DNA of 64,000 bases from Flavihumibacter stibioxidans (GCF_014332695.1 NZ_MBUA01000001.1:1178001-1242000); one strand, 5' to 3'. Shown: positions 44,746 through 55,800, numbered from the stretch's first letter. Notes: generated by a model not told the origin, from the sequence alone. Made by a program: numbers and translations.

Positions 44746-45748
44746 TGTTTTTGTTTACTTGCTGGATGGTTTGGCTGGTGGCATCGCCGGTTTCACTAAG
44801 TTTTCCAAAAGCGGCTGCGGCTGCGAAATTGATGATGGACTGACCGGGCTCCCCATTGGTAAACCCATGGATCAGTCCGGCCATAAAACAATCCCCGCTG
44901 CCAACCTTGTCTACTACAGAGGAAGTTGAAAATTCAGGGGATACATATTGAGTTTCATCAGCATTTAGCGTGGCGTAATACTGCAGTTTACCGGCATTTT
45001 CAAACCGGAAAGTATTGGCAACCCATTTACATACAGGGTATTGTTCCTTTATCAGCTTCGCTGTTTTTGCTGCATGCTCCAGGTAGTCTGATTTGGCCGC
45101 TCTATGGTGAATATCTTCATCAACCGGAATTCCGAGCAGGGAGGATGCTGCCCAGATATTACCCATGATACCGTCGCAATACCTAACCAGGTCAGGCATC
45201 ACCTGAATCGGATCCATTCCATACTGCCAGAGTTTGTTCCTGTAATTGAGATCTACGGAAATGGTTAACCGAAGATCAGCTGCTGCCTGGAGAGCTTCTT
45301 TACAGACCCCTGCAAGATTTTCATTCAGAGCCGGACTGATGGCGCTGAAATGAAACCAGGAGCAGTTTTGCAGGTGCCGGTGCCAGTCAATGGTTCCGGG
45401 TTTCAGGTCGCTGAAGGAGGAATGTGCACGATCGTAAATAACACCTGCATTTTTGAGGTCAGCCCCCTGGGGCAGATAATAAATACCGATCCGGTTACCA
45501 CTGCGATGTACAGCCGACACATCAATTCCTTTATCCCTGACTTCCGCCAGTATCTCATCGGCAAGATAATTCGCAGGCAGCACGGTACAATATTTAACCG
45601 GATGATTCCACCCGGCCAGTGCAGTGGCTGCATTCAGTTCAGCCCCCCCTACAAATACGGGCACGGATGCCTGCCTGATCCACTGGCGGTCCAATACAGG
45701 CGACATACGCAGCAATAATTCACCGAAACAGAATATGGATGGATTCAT
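44729..45748 (-). CDS. kdgK: 2-keto-3-deoxygluconate kinase (PfkB family)
   Basis: 339 residues, cytoplasmic. It phosphorylates KDG to KDPG. PfkB features: N-terminal FCFGELLLRMSP and FVGGAELNAATALAGW, and the C-terminal catalytic DKVGSGDCFMAGLIHG, where the usual GAGD reads GSGD. Identification as KDG kinase, not another PfkB sugar kinase, rests on the flanking KDPG aldolase and KduI genes. The start overlaps the DUF4861 stop by 1 bp. Confidence 0.9.
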   Translation of the reverse strand: MNPSIFCFGELLLRMSPVLDRQWIRQASVPVFVGGAELNAATALAGWNHPVKYCTVLPANYLADEILAEVRDKGIDVSAVHRSGNRIGIYYLPQGADLKNAGVIYDRAHSSFSDLKPGTIDWHRHLQNCSWFHFSAISPALNENLAGVCKEALQAAADLRLTISVDLNYRNKLWQYGMDPIQVMPDLVRYCDGIMGNIWAASSLLGIPVDEDIHHRAAKSDYLEHAAKTAKLIKEQYPVCKWVANTFRFENAGKLQYYATLNADETQYVSPEFSTSSVVDKVGSGDCFMAGLIHGFTNGEPGQSIINFAAAAAFGKLSETGDATSQTIQQVNKNIASHA

Positions 45749-47040
45749 TACCTGATTAAGATGGGGTGTTGGTAAAGGTTTGCCTGATGTTCTAAAAAAT
45801 TCCTGAAGCCCTCTGCTGACTTAAACATCGGGGATGATTTTTCCCAGCCGGCAAAAAAGCGAAATCCAACAGGCGATGAAGCATTGGTGTTCATTACAGC
45901 AAGATAACTATTCTTTATATCGGAATGCACACCGGATGCATCTGAGAACTTTTCAACCACTGAAGATGCGGCCAATATGGCCATACCAAGATTGTCTTTG
46001 TTTTCACTCTGGTTGTGCCAGGTATACAATCCCTTTACTCCGCCGCTTTCGAAATTCTGTTGCTCAGCATGGTGCAGGTTCACCACACCGGTAACCAGTT
46101 TTGCATCGGCCGGTGCACCCCTTATTATGACAGTGCTTTCGTAGAAATATTGTCCGCCCCAGATACTGATCGTTTCCGTAAGCTGCAATGGAGGCATGTT
46201 TTCAGCAATTTTCCAGTTATGGTATGTCAGGTTGATAATGGCGCGAACCGGACCGTCCACAACTTTTTTATAGCTTACCTTTTCGATATGCCGGCCTCCT
46301 ACACGCACCAGGCTGTCTTTTCCGTTCATACCAGGAACATACAATGCCAGTGCCCCGGCGCCCAGTGATGGCCCGACTTTTAATACATCCATTCCCCATC
46401 CAGCCTGTTGGTGATAATTGGATGCCGGGCTCATACCCACTGTATCCAAAACCATATCAGCAGTTGTTTTCCCCCAGATATCCTTTCCATTCCTGACATC
46501 GAAATAGAGGCGGAAACCAACTTTATCATTTTCCCAGGCCGGGCCCTCAGTAAGAAACGGCGGCAGGGGCTGTTTGGAGAAATCGGTGGCAGGCTGGCCG
46601 GCGGGAATGGAATCAGCGGCCAGGTCGGGCCCGAAACTATTGTCGGCATTTTTGCGGCGATGCCTGGCATTTGCCCTAACCACTGCCTTGATGGCTGCGG
46701 GCGCATCACTTAGCTGCAGTTGAAAAGATTTTTTTTGGGAGGGAAGGAAACTATACAGAAATGCCATTTCATCCCAATTGCCATCCCCGTCCATATCATC
46801 ATACTGGATCAGGATCGGTTGTCCGTCAGCGTTAAGCTGAACGAATTTTCCGGAAGGAATATTTCCCAGTTTCTTTGCAAGTGATTGCCTGCTCAGCACG
46901 ATCAACTCATCCTGCCTTTCTGTACCGACCGGGTTTTCCAGTTCAAGGACAGGCTTTTGCATTGTTTTACAGGATGCAAAGCAAATCAGGCCGAGAGCAA
47001 GCAGGTGCCCCCATTTTTTTATACAGCAGAATCGTTTCAT
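45748..47040 (-). CDS. DUF4861 lipoprotein of the uronate PUL
   Basis: 430 residues. From the chosen start at 47040 the N-terminus (MKRFCCIKKWGHLLALGLICFASC) has a signal sequence with a lipobox, so it is probably a membrane-anchored lipoprotein. An in-frame ATG at 47064 overlapping the KduI stop (TAATG) is an alternative start. The rest matches the DUF4861 type (LIQYDDMDGDGNWDEMAFLYSF, GPAWENDKVGFRLYFD), found repeatedly in loci for alginate, pectin and similar uronates. Enzymatic activity is unknown to me. Confidence 0.85.
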   Translation of the reverse strand: MKRFCCIKKWGHLLALGLICFASCKTMQKPVLELENPVGTERQDELIVLSRQSLAKKLGNIPSGKFVQLNADGQPILIQYDDMDGDGNWDEMAFLYSFLPSQKKSFQLQLSDAPAAIKAVVRANARHRRKNADNSFGPDLAADSIPAGQPATDFSKQPLPPFLTEGPAWENDKVGFRLYFDVRNGKDIWGKTTADMVLDTVGMSPASNYHQQAGWGMDVLKVGPSLGAGALALYVPGMNGKDSLVRVGGRHIEKVSYKKVVDGPVRAIINLTYHNWKIAENMPPLQLTETISIWGGQYFYESTVIIRGAPADAKLVTGVVNLHHAEQQNFESGGVKGLYTWHNQSENKDNLGMAILAASSVVEKFSDASGVHSDIKNSYLAVMNTNASSPVGFRFFAGWEKSSPMFKSAEGFRNFLEHQANLYQHPILIR

Positions 47041-47063
47041 GTTTTCATTTTGGTGCGTGATCA

Positions 47064-47894
47064 TTACAGTAATTCTGTAATGGGCGCAGGGTCCATATCA
47101 GTATACGTATAATTCTCACCCGCCATTCCCCAGATAAATGCATAATCAGCGGTGCCGCATCCTGAGTGAATGGACCAGGGGGGTGATATGATTGCCTCGT
47201 GATTATTGGTGATGAGATGCCTGGTTTCCTTAGGTTCACCCATGAAATGAACCACCCGCTGATCGGGCTTTACATCAAAATAAAAATAGGCTTCCATCCT
47301 GCGGGTGTGCGTATGCGCAGGCATGGTATTCCAAACGCTGCCTTCTGAAAGCACTGTCAGTCCCATGACCAGCTGGCAGCTTTGGATACCTGCATCATGA
47401 ATGTATTTGTAAATAGTCCTGTGGTTGGAGGTTTCCTGTGCTCCCATAACCGCCGGAGAAGCCTCTTCCTTATTCAAAAGGCGGTTCGGATAATTCATAT
47501 GTGCGGGGGCAGATAATAAATAATAAATGGCGGGATCATCGGCATTGTTACTGGAGAAAGAAACTTCTTTCATGCCCTTGCCCAGGTAAAGACAATCGAG
47601 TTTGTTCAGCTCAAAAGTTTCGCCATCCGCGCTGATGGATCCTGCACCGCCAACATTGATGATGCCGATTTCCCTTCTTTGTAAAAAGAAATCCGCCCGC
47701 AGTTCGGGGTGATTGGGCAATACCAGTTTTTCGTTCACCGGTTTTACGCCACCTATAATAACCCTGTCGTAGTGTGAATAGACCAACTGAATGCTATCAT
47801 CTTTTACCAGGTGCTGCACCAGGAAATTTTCCCTGAGTGAAGCGGTATTCATAGCGCTGGTTTCCTTAGGGCTGTTTTGAAATCTTATCTCCAT
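47064..47894 (-). CDS. kduI: 5-dehydro-4-deoxy-D-glucuronate isomerase
   Basis: 276 residues, cupin fold, cytoplasmic. It converts 4-deoxy-L-threo-5-hexosulose uronate, the ring-opened form of unsaturated uronate, to 3-deoxy-D-glycero-2,5-hexodiulosonate. The metal-binding motif PAHTHTRRMEAYFYF supplies two His and the Glu, and SPPWSIHSGCG supplies the third His. Length is normal. It is the first gene of the kduI-DUF4861-kdgK-eda-exuT-ROK operon, with an operator-like sequence 67-88 bp upstream. Confidence 0.96.
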   Translation of the reverse strand: MEIRFQNSPKETSAMNTASLRENFLVQHLVKDDSIQLVYSHYDRVIIGGVKPVNEKLVLPNHPELRADFFLQRREIGIINVGGAGSISADGETFELNKLDCLYLGKGMKEVSFSSNNADDPAIYYLLSAPAHMNYPNRLLNKEEASPAVMGAQETSNHRTIYKYIHDAGIQSCQLVMGLTVLSEGSVWNTMPAHTHTRRMEAYFYFDVKPDQRVVHFMGEPKETRHLITNNHEAIISPPWSIHSGCGTADYAFIWGMAGENYTYTDMDPAPITELL

Positions 47895-47960
47895 ATTAAT
47901 ATACCGGGTTTTACCTGCAAACTACTCAATCAGGGCTCCGGAACAGCAGTACCGGACTGG

Positions 47961-47982
47961 TTTATCTGGGCAAACGTTGGCA
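47961..47982. promoter_or_regulatory. LacI-type operator candidate upstream of kduI
   Basis: TTTATCTGGGCAAACGT (47961-47977) is identical over 17 bp to the sequence at 60670-60686. Its GGCAAACGTTGGC core is centred on CG, like LacI-family operators. It lies between the sugar-porter stop and the kduI start. Confidence 0.6.
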
Positions 47983-47999
47983 TGAGTAAAAAATGAAAA

Positions 48000-49370
48000 T
48001 CATTTTATCCCCAGTTCTTTCTGAATCTCTTCCAGGGATTTCCCCTTTGTTTCCGGCAGAAATTTCCAGACAAAAATGAGGTGGAGGAACATCATGACTG
48101 TATAAAAAAGAAAAGAATAATAGCCACCTTTTTCACTGCCCTCCACGATAACCGGAAAGGTCCAGGAAATAATGGCTGCCATGATCCAATGGGTAAAGCT
48201 GCCAAGCGAGCCACCCTGTGAACGAACCGAGTTGGGAAATATTTCGGATATGAATACCCAGATGACCGCACCCTGTGAAAAAGCGAAAAAAGCAATAAAG
48301 CCAATGAGGTAAATCAACACATTACTGTTACCTGATATATCGCCGCTGAATGCATTGGCGGTAAGTCCCAGGAACAGGATCATGCCGAAAGAACCAATGA
48401 TCAATAGTTTTTTCCTGCCGAAACGGTCTATCATTGTCATAGCCAGAAGAGTAAAAAGCAGGTTTGCCGCACCAATATATACCGGTTGCAGAAATGCCTG
48501 CTCCTGTCCGAAACCTGCCATTTCAAAAATTCTTGGCGCGTAGTACAATATGGCGTTGATGCCGGCCAGTTGGTTGAACATGGCCAGTAACACCGCAAAG
48601 AAAATAGGCTTGTTGTATTTCCCGTTGAACAGTTTCTCCCTTATACCGCCCGCTGCCAGCAAATGTTCTTCCCTGATATTTTGCAGTGCATCGAGGTCAC
48701 CTGTTTTTTCAAATATTCTTTTGGCTTCCTCATCCCGGTTATTCAGGACCAGCCAGCGTGGGCTTTCCGGAATGGATCTCAGCAGGAAGGCGAACAGGGC
48801 GGCAGGCACCACCATAATACCCAGCATCCAGCGCCAGGAATCCTCTCCCGTACCGAGGAAAAGAAAATTAGTCAGATAAGCAATGAAGATGCCAAATACG
48901 ATGTTCAGCTGGAAGGAACCAGCCAAACGTCCCCGCATATGCGCAGGTGCCACTTCTGAGATATACATGGGCCCAACCACTGAAGAAGCGCCCACTGCCA
49001 GTCCGCCTATAAAACGAAAGGTTACGAATAACAACCAAACTGAAGTGAGGGCGCAGCCTATTGCCGAAAGCAGGTATAATATGGCAATAATTCCCAGCAC
49101 TTTTTTCCTGCCCAATTTCTGTGCGGGCGCCCCTGTGATCAATGAACCAATTACGGTTCCGATCAGACTGGAGGCAACTGTAAAGCCCTGCCAGCCGGAA
49201 CTGAGTGACCACAATTGCTGAATGGTTTTCTCCGCGCCGGAGATCACCGCGGTTTCAAAGCCGAATAAAAATCCACCAAGAGCCGCAATGAGCGACACCC
49301 TCAGTGCGTACCAGGAAATGGGTCGTCCGGAGTTGTTGGACTGAGAATCGCTGCTGGCAATACTTTGCAT
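48000..49370 (-). CDS. MFS sugar porter (XylE/GalP-like)
   Basis: 456 residues from ATG 49370, 12 TM helices, inner membrane. Sugar-porter signatures: GFLFGFETAVISGAEK after TM1, GRKKVLG in the loop 2-3, RFIGGLAVGASSVVGPMYISEVAPAHMRGRL, NQLAGINAILYYAP and a terminal FLPETKGKSLEEIQ. It imports a neutral monosaccharide by proton symport. Placed last in the SusC-led operon, it likely takes up a sugar freed by the GH43 modules. The frame extends to 49445 but the Cys/Lys-rich extension is not family-like. Confidence 0.94.
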   Translation of the reverse strand: MQSIASSDSQSNNSGRPISWYALRVSLIAALGGFLFGFETAVISGAEKTIQQLWSLSSGWQGFTVASSLIGTVIGSLITGAPAQKLGRKKVLGIIAILYLLSAIGCALTSVWLLFVTFRFIGGLAVGASSVVGPMYISEVAPAHMRGRLAGSFQLNIVFGIFIAYLTNFLFLGTGEDSWRWMLGIMVVPAALFAFLLRSIPESPRWLVLNNRDEEAKRIFEKTGDLDALQNIREEHLLAAGGIREKLFNGKYNKPIFFAVLLAMFNQLAGINAILYYAPRIFEMAGFGQEQAFLQPVYIGAANLLFTLLAMTMIDRFGRKKLLIIGSFGMILFLGLTANAFSGDISGNSNVLIYLIGFIAFFAFSQGAVIWVFISEIFPNSVRSQGGSLGSFTHWIMAAIISWTFPVIVEGSEKGGYYSFLFYTVMMFLHLIFVWKFLPETKGKSLEEIQKELGIK

Positions 49371-49441
49371 GTTCGGATATTTTTTACAGGTGCAATCTTT
49401 TTTAAATATACAACAGACCTGTATATTATACCCTTTACATT

Positions 49442-51445
49442 TCAATTATACCTAAGTTGTTTTTGGGTGCCATTCCTGAAGGTCACCAGCACCGAATGTT
49501 CTTTGGTATTCAGCTTCAGTTTTTTCACCGGCATTAACTCTTCTGTGGTAAATGGTTCCCCGGATTTCTTCCACAACATCAATGATGCATAGGTGTTGGT
49601 TTCTGATATTCCAGGAACTGTTTTGCCTGCCACATTGATAACAGCACTCTCCGCTGCATCGGGGTGCAATCCGGTGGAAGTAATGGTCTCCATTGAATTC
49701 CAACCCATCAAAGGGATCATGGCCAGTTGGTAAATGCCGTTGTCAATGATCTGCACTTCATAGCCTTTAACTTTCCTGCTTTCTTTTCTGATGGCCTGGT
49801 TTTTCCGGGGCTGTGCATAATGCCCGAGACGAAGTTCAACAGGCAGGTGGCCCATACTTCTGTCGATCCTTAATATGCCATCTGCCAGGGGAATATCTGC
49901 CAGGCGAAGGTTTACCAACGAATCGGTTTCCAGCTTCACGTCCCGGTAATACACACCGTCTTCAAATTTCCGGAACTGGTACAACCGCAATGGTTCCCAT
50001 TTACCAGATTGGTTTTTGATGAGATAGTTCATGGCCACTTCACCAGCCTGCCCATCGGCCTGCCAGGGAAAAGCACTGTTATAAGACAGGCGGTTATAGT
50101 TTTCACTGCCCCGAAAATCCTCCCAGTTGCCTGTAACTTTTACATTACACCAGGCCCTGATTTCTGCAGCTCCGCTGTTGGGATAATCAGTGATCAGTAT
50201 ATCGGAGCCCTGCTGGAACCGGTTGACTACCGTTCCTTTCTTTAGCTCAGTTTCCCAGGCACCATCGTTCTCAACAGAGGTCCAGAACGGATTCTCCTCC
50301 GGAATCAATAAGGCCATAAATGCTTTTCCCATCCAGTAAACACTTCCCCTGCAACTATATCCCTGAACCGCAGGTTCAAAAGCACCATAGAAACCCAGTG
50401 TTGGAACCTGGTCCTGAAGAAATTCAGGATGCTGTAAAAACTGTAGCAGCACGCCGGAAGAAATCCTTCTCATCCAGCCCATATCAACACCCGGTTGATC
50501 GAGGTATCCCATCAGGGGAAAGGGTATGATCGAAGCAAAGCGATAGCTCATACTGCGACCCCACATGATCATTTTTCCATCACGGCCAAACATATAAGGA
50601 TAACTCTTGCCCAGTTCCCTGAAATTGGCCGTGTACCTGGCTGCCAGCTCAGGGAAAAATTTTTTTCCATACAATTCGGACCACATGATGCCATACATCT
50701 GGAAAGCCCACATGCTGTAATAGTCATAAGCGGGGTTGTCATTGTACCAGCCATTACCACGGTAATGGTCAAGTGATTTCTGCAGGTATTCTTCCAGCAG
50801 TGAATTGTTGACTGTATATCCTTTGTCACGGAAAAAACTCAGGACGAAAATGTTAAAGAACTTCCAGTTGGAGGGAACGGTGGGTCCATCGCCATAACTG
50901 ATCATGGTTTCCGCAAGGGCATCTTTCTGCGCTTTTGGAAGCGGGTCCCATAACAACTCGGGGGCAATGGAAAGTGAAAGTGCCAATGCACCAAACTCAA
51001 CAAGTGTCTGGCTGGGACCGCCATTTTTATCCCGGGGCCTGATAAATAAATCACTTTCAGGATCAACCAGGCCGGCAATATGATGTCGATAATATGCTGC
51101 CACGCTGATTCCGTTAATGGTAAAATCACCATCCTCCCTTAACAGCGGCGCAGCAAAGAATAAGGTACGGCTAAGTCCCTCCAGTTTTTCAGTTGTTTTT
51201 TGCGATTCATTACGCGGATAACTCTTACCCGCCTGTTTCGGAAAAACCATGGGATCGTCTATCTGCTTTATATAACCGAAAGCGCCCTTTAGCATGTACA
51301 GGGCCGCGTCCTTCCAATGCCGGCGGGTCATGCCCGTATAAGGACTCTTCTTAAAATCGGGGTTATCTATCCTGAATACCTGGTTTTGTGCCTGCAAAAA
51401 AATCCCGGGCAGCAATAAGACTACAGCTATTAAAATCCGTTTCAT
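49442..51445 (-). CDS. Secreted DUF2264 protein (putative glycoside hydrolase)
   Basis: 667 residues from ATG 51445. Signal peptide MKRILIAVVLLLPGIFLQAQ. The body begins with TGMTRRHWKDAALYMLKGAFGYIKQ and continues with an (alpha/alpha)-barrel-like region (KLEGLSRTLFFAAPLL, WDPLPKAQKDALAETM, NPAYDYYSMWAFQMYGIMW), followed by a beta-rich C-terminal part. This is the DUF2264 family. From memory, relatives have been classed as GH154 beta-glucuronidases; that link should be verified. In this PUL a glucuronidase role would fit. 14 bp downstream of the BNR_4 gene. Confidence 0.85.
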   Translation of the reverse strand: MKRILIAVVLLLPGIFLQAQNQVFRIDNPDFKKSPYTGMTRRHWKDAALYMLKGAFGYIKQIDDPMVFPKQAGKSYPRNESQKTTEKLEGLSRTLFFAAPLLREDGDFTINGISVAAYYRHHIAGLVDPESDLFIRPRDKNGGPSQTLVEFGALALSLSIAPELLWDPLPKAQKDALAETMISYGDGPTVPSNWKFFNIFVLSFFRDKGYTVNNSLLEEYLQKSLDHYRGNGWYNDNPAYDYYSMWAFQMYGIMWSELYGKKFFPELAARYTANFRELGKSYPYMFGRDGKMIMWGRSMSYRFASIIPFPLMGYLDQPGVDMGWMRRISSGVLLQFLQHPEFLQDQVPTLGFYGAFEPAVQGYSCRGSVYWMGKAFMALLIPEENPFWTSVENDGAWETELKKGTVVNRFQQGSDILITDYPNSGAAEIRAWCNVKVTGNWEDFRGSENYNRLSYNSAFPWQADGQAGEVAMNYLIKNQSGKWEPLRLYQFRKFEDGVYYRDVKLETDSLVNLRLADIPLADGILRIDRSMGHLPVELRLGHYAQPRKNQAIRKESRKVKGYEVQIIDNGIYQLAMIPLMGWNSMETITSTGLHPDAAESAVINVAGKTVPGISETNTYASLMLWKKSGEPFTTEELMPVKKLKLNTKEHSVLVTFRNGTQKQLRYN

Positions 51446-51459
51446 GTGGTTGATTTTTT

Positions 51460-52812
51460 TTACCATTCCGGCTTCCATTCAAGCACACTCACCATTTGTG
51501 GTTTTGCCTGAACCAGGCCTTCCGCATCAGCTTGTTCCACCTTTTGGATAAATAAGTGCAGGATATATTTTTCCTTCCACAGTTCGGTATCAAATGATGG
51601 CTCCCATGCACCCAGGGACCCGGAGCTAAGGTCAATAAGTTTCCAGCGCTTTTTCCTCAACTGTTGAACAACTATTGCCGAAGCCCTGCTTCCCCTTTCC
51701 CTGTCACGGAAAAGCATGACCAGCCGCGCCCGTTTCCCGGCACCTGCAAGGGCAATCTGGGGACGGGAAATGGGAATGCTTTTGGTTCCTGCCCCGCTCA
51801 GGCTGAAGGCCGTACGCCTGAAATCCAGGCGGGTGCTGGTCCATCTGTTTTTTGCATCCAGGCAAACAATGTGGTAATCTGGAATGGAATCGCCTGCTTC
51901 GCGCCAATAGGTGGCGATATATGGCCGACCCCTTTCATCTGCTGCCATGGAAGTCTGGTTGATGAGTTCACTGTTTTGCGGAATACGAAAAGCATATTCA
52001 GCGCCGGATGCTGTTATCGGCAGCGTATATGGGTTGCCCCTGGAGTTCTCCCAGGTAATTCCTCCGTCTTTTGACCGGGCATAACAGAGATCATGGTTAC
52101 TGGCCACATCCGGACTCTCGCGCCAGACCCATGAAATATGAATGGTACCTTTTTTGTCCACACAGGCCTGCCAGTAGGCATTTCTTTTCCCTTCGCCGCT
52201 TATCAGCCCCGAATGCAATTGCCGCCATGATTTTTCTTTTAGCATATAACGGTTGATAACCAGGTCGCCCCTGCCGGATTCGCCATTTCGGTACATAAAG
52301 AGAATATCACCATCCGGCATGCGGAAAAATTCGGGATAGGAAACCGACTGCTCTTTGATGCCGGTCATAGGCTGTCCGGCTCCGAGTTCCAGTGTTCGCG
52401 GTTGCAGGCTTTTCGCATAATGAAGTACGTTATTGTGATGATCCCATGAGAGGTGCAGGTATCCGTCTCCGTCAACCATGATGCTGATGGAATTATGGGC
52501 ATCTGTTGCCCTGCCTTTCAGACCGGTGTATTTTAATTCCCACTGATTGGAGCCCAGGGTCCGTTTACCAAGTACCACCTGCTGGTCCTGGTCATAAAAT
52601 GCAATGAACTGCAGGTCACGCCAACTGACAACCGAATTTTTCCGGAACACTACAGCGTTCACGGAATTACCGGCCCATCCTTCCGAAACATTGACCAGCC
52701 GTATATGGGGTTGCTTGTACGCTTCCTGCGCAGAAGACATTACCGAACCCAGAACCAGTATGGCAGGCAAAAAAAGTCGCATCATATTTCGGGAATTGGT
52801 CAGATGCTTCAT
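51460..52812 (-). CDS. Secreted BNR_4 beta-propeller protein, candidate polysaccharide lyase
   Basis: 450 residues. Signal peptide (MMRLFLPAILVLGSVMSSAQ). The rest is a seven-bladed-propeller-like BNR_4 protein with the signature DAHNSISIMVDGDGYLHLSWDHHNN. Residues H106 and H126 are 20 apart; ulvan lyases of PL24/PL25 are BNR_4 propellers and, from memory, use a His pair with about this spacing. A lyase here would create the unsaturated ends needed by GH105 and KduI. It could instead be a sialidase-fold binding protein. It begins 3 bp after the trimodular hydrolase gene ends. An ATG at 52785 is an alternative start. Confidence 0.85.
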   Translation of the reverse strand: MKHLTNSRNMMRLFLPAILVLGSVMSSAQEAYKQPHIRLVNVSEGWAGNSVNAVVFRKNSVVSWRDLQFIAFYDQDQQVVLGKRTLGSNQWELKYTGLKGRATDAHNSISIMVDGDGYLHLSWDHHNNVLHYAKSLQPRTLELGAGQPMTGIKEQSVSYPEFFRMPDGDILFMYRNGESGRGDLVINRYMLKEKSWRQLHSGLISGEGKRNAYWQACVDKKGTIHISWVWRESPDVASNHDLCYARSKDGGITWENSRGNPYTLPITASGAEYAFRIPQNSELINQTSMAADERGRPYIATYWREAGDSIPDYHIVCLDAKNRWTSTRLDFRRTAFSLSGAGTKSIPISRPQIALAGAGKRARLVMLFRDRERGSRASAIVVQQLRKKRWKLIDLSSGSLGAWEPSFDTELWKEKYILHLFIQKVEQADAEGLVQAKPQMVSVLEWKPEW

Positions 52813-52815
52813 GGC

Positions 52816-55800
52816 TTATTGTTTATCCAGGAACCTGGTGAGTTCTGAAGCTGCCAGAAGGAATGCACCCACGCCAAAATTGGAGGTGGAGTTGGCATCC
52901 ACCACCTGGCCGGGAATGGCTTTTTCCCCTATCGGTTGGATATAACCGATTCTCCCTGAAGGCTGCAGGGCTGTATTAACCAGGTAATTCCATGCCTTAA
53001 CGGCTGCAGGCAGGTAAGCCTTTTTACTTAGGTACCCATTGTTGATTCCCCAGAACAATCCATAGGTGAAAAATGCAGTGCCGCTGGTTTCCGGTCCCGG
53101 TGCATGTTGAGGATCCATCATGCTCCTGGTCCAGTAACCTTCGGGTTGCTGGAGCTTAACCAGCGCCTTCGCCATCTCCCGGTACTTTTTTATGTACTCT
53201 TTCCGATGTGAATCAGATTCGGGCAGGTCTTTCAATACTTTGGCCAGACCTGCAAAAACCCAGCCGTCTCCCCGGGCCCAGAAATCTTTTTTTCCATTGA
53301 CGGATTTATGTGTTGGGTACACATATTTCGCATCACGGTAGTATAATTTAGCCTCCCTGTCATACATGATGGAATTGGCGTAGGAAAAATATTCATACAG
53401 TTTATCCAGATAGGTTTTGTTACCTGTTATCCTGTACAACTTTGTCATAACCGGCATCACCATGTACAAACCGTCGGCCCACCACCAGTAGTCATTCGCA
53501 CCGGTGCCCATCTGGTATTCCATTACTTCGCGGGCGCGGGCAATTTTATGGTCTGCAGGCTGTAACTGGTAGAGGTCGGCATAGGTCTGGAAACAAATCT
53601 GCCAGTCCCCAAAGAGAACATGATCATCCGTTTCCCCATAATTATATTTCCAGTTTGACCTTTCATCCGATCTGGCTCCTTTCCATTGATTGTGTTCGGC
53701 CCAGGCTTCGGAATATTGGCGCCATTTTTCGTTTTTCGTAACCGAGAAGGCTTCCATGTTACCGGTATGATATGCGGCATTATCCCAGAAAGCCCGGCCA
53801 TGCTGCGGATTGGCCGCCTGCCAGTGGTCATTGACCCTGGTGATGATGTTCAGGACATCGGCCTTTGACTCCTTAATGGAAGAGGCTGATTTTTGCGCAG
53901 GGGAAGGTCCGGGTTTGAAACCGGCAATTGGTTTAATGCCCTCATGGGTTGGTATCACAGGAAGAATGCTGCCATCTGCAGTGAATTCAAGTTTATCTAT
54001 ACAGACCTCGCGGTTGAAGCCTGCGGCAGTTCCCATCTTGATACCATCAGGGTATTGAAAACGATGATAAACAATGTACCATTCATCTTTGCCCGGCACC
54101 TGCAACACTGAATGATGACCCGTGCCATAAATGCCCGCTGCCGGCCGTTTTGCGATCACCAGGTTATTGGCGGGAACGGTCAGTCTGCCCAGGGGCTGGT
54201 CAGCTATGGCATACCTGACCCGGTAATCTTCGCTGCGGGTATCATTTTCAGACCACATGAAATAATACTTCCCGTTTCGGAATATTACATAAGTGCCTTC
54301 ATTGTAGGTCGAATCGGGAGTCAGGATTTTTATTGAACCTGGTTTGAGTGAAACCATATCATCATTCAGTTCTGCTCCTGCCATGTATCCATTGCCCCAG
54401 TACAAATATGATTTTCCGGAAATGGGATCGGTGAACACATCAGGATCAATCACCTGCCCATGGCGGATTCCCTCCGGATGAGCGTCCAGCAATGGCTTTC
54501 CGGAATCCCTGAATGGGCCAAGGGGATCATCGGCCACGGCAACACCGATCTTTTTACCGGCGGTGAAATAATAGAAATATTTATACGCACCATTGATTTT
54601 CTTTTCAATAATACAGGGTGCCCAGGCATTGGTTTTTGCCCAGGAAACATCTGCCGGCAGACTCAGTATTTCACCTCCATCTGTCCAGTTAATGAGATCC
54701 TCAGAGGAAAATACCCTGAACCTGTCACCGGACCAGTTTTTGAAACCATTGCTGGTAGGATAGAGATAGTATTTACCTGTTTTCTCTGCATAGAGGATCT
54801 CCGGATCAGCAAAGAAACCTCCCAAAACAGGATTACCTGACCTCGGCCATCTGGCCTGCAACCTATGCAATTCGTTTCCTGAAATGGGCAGGATGGTACC
54901 ATGGCGGGGCTTGAAATTCATGGATATTTTATTACCCAACAGTTTGAAATCTACGAGGTTCGAAGATTCTGTAAACTCATACCGGCCTTTGGTGTACACA
55001 TCATACATCATGATGTATTTATCCGACTCGTTGAGTTTGAAAACTGAAGAGCCTTCTACCGGATCTTTTGTTTGCTGCAGGTAGCGGTCCTCCTGTTTAA
55101 ACGGTCCGGTCAGACTGCCTGACGTTGCCTGTTTGATACCATTACCATCTCCTTCCGTTTTATAGAATAAATGATAGACCCCATCCTTCAGGATGATATC
55201 TCCATCAATACAACTTCCGCCGGCGGGGTTGGCAAACAACAGTTCCGGTGCAGCTTCCAGGCCAGTGAATGAATCATTGGCATAAGCATAATAGATCTTA
55301 TCTGCCCCATTACCAGAACGCATGGACCAGTAGATCATGTACTTCCTAACCCTGGGATCATAAATGGTTTGTGGTGCCCAGACCCGGTTCACCTCATGGA
55401 ACTGGTTGTAGGTAGTAACGATATTAATCCGGGTTGAAGACCAGTTGAGCAAATCGGAAGATTGCATCAGGACCATACCATGGTTGGCCGTCCACCCATT
55501 TTTCGCCACATTCATATCAGTGGCAACCATAAAAAATTTACTGCCGTCGTGTGAACGGAGAATATGGGGATCGCGAACACCGCCCGTTGAACTGATGCTG
55601 TCGGGGGAGATGATACGCTGGTTATTATTCAGGGCTTTGTAATTATAGCCGTCTTCGCTGGTCGCAAAATACACTGACTCATCCCGTCCGGTGAAATACA
55701 CGAACAAATAAGCAGTTGCTGCGGCAGTCCGGGATTTTCGGGGGACCTGTGCCTGGGCAGGCATAAGTAACCAGCCGAGAAGGCATATTGTCAAATAAAC

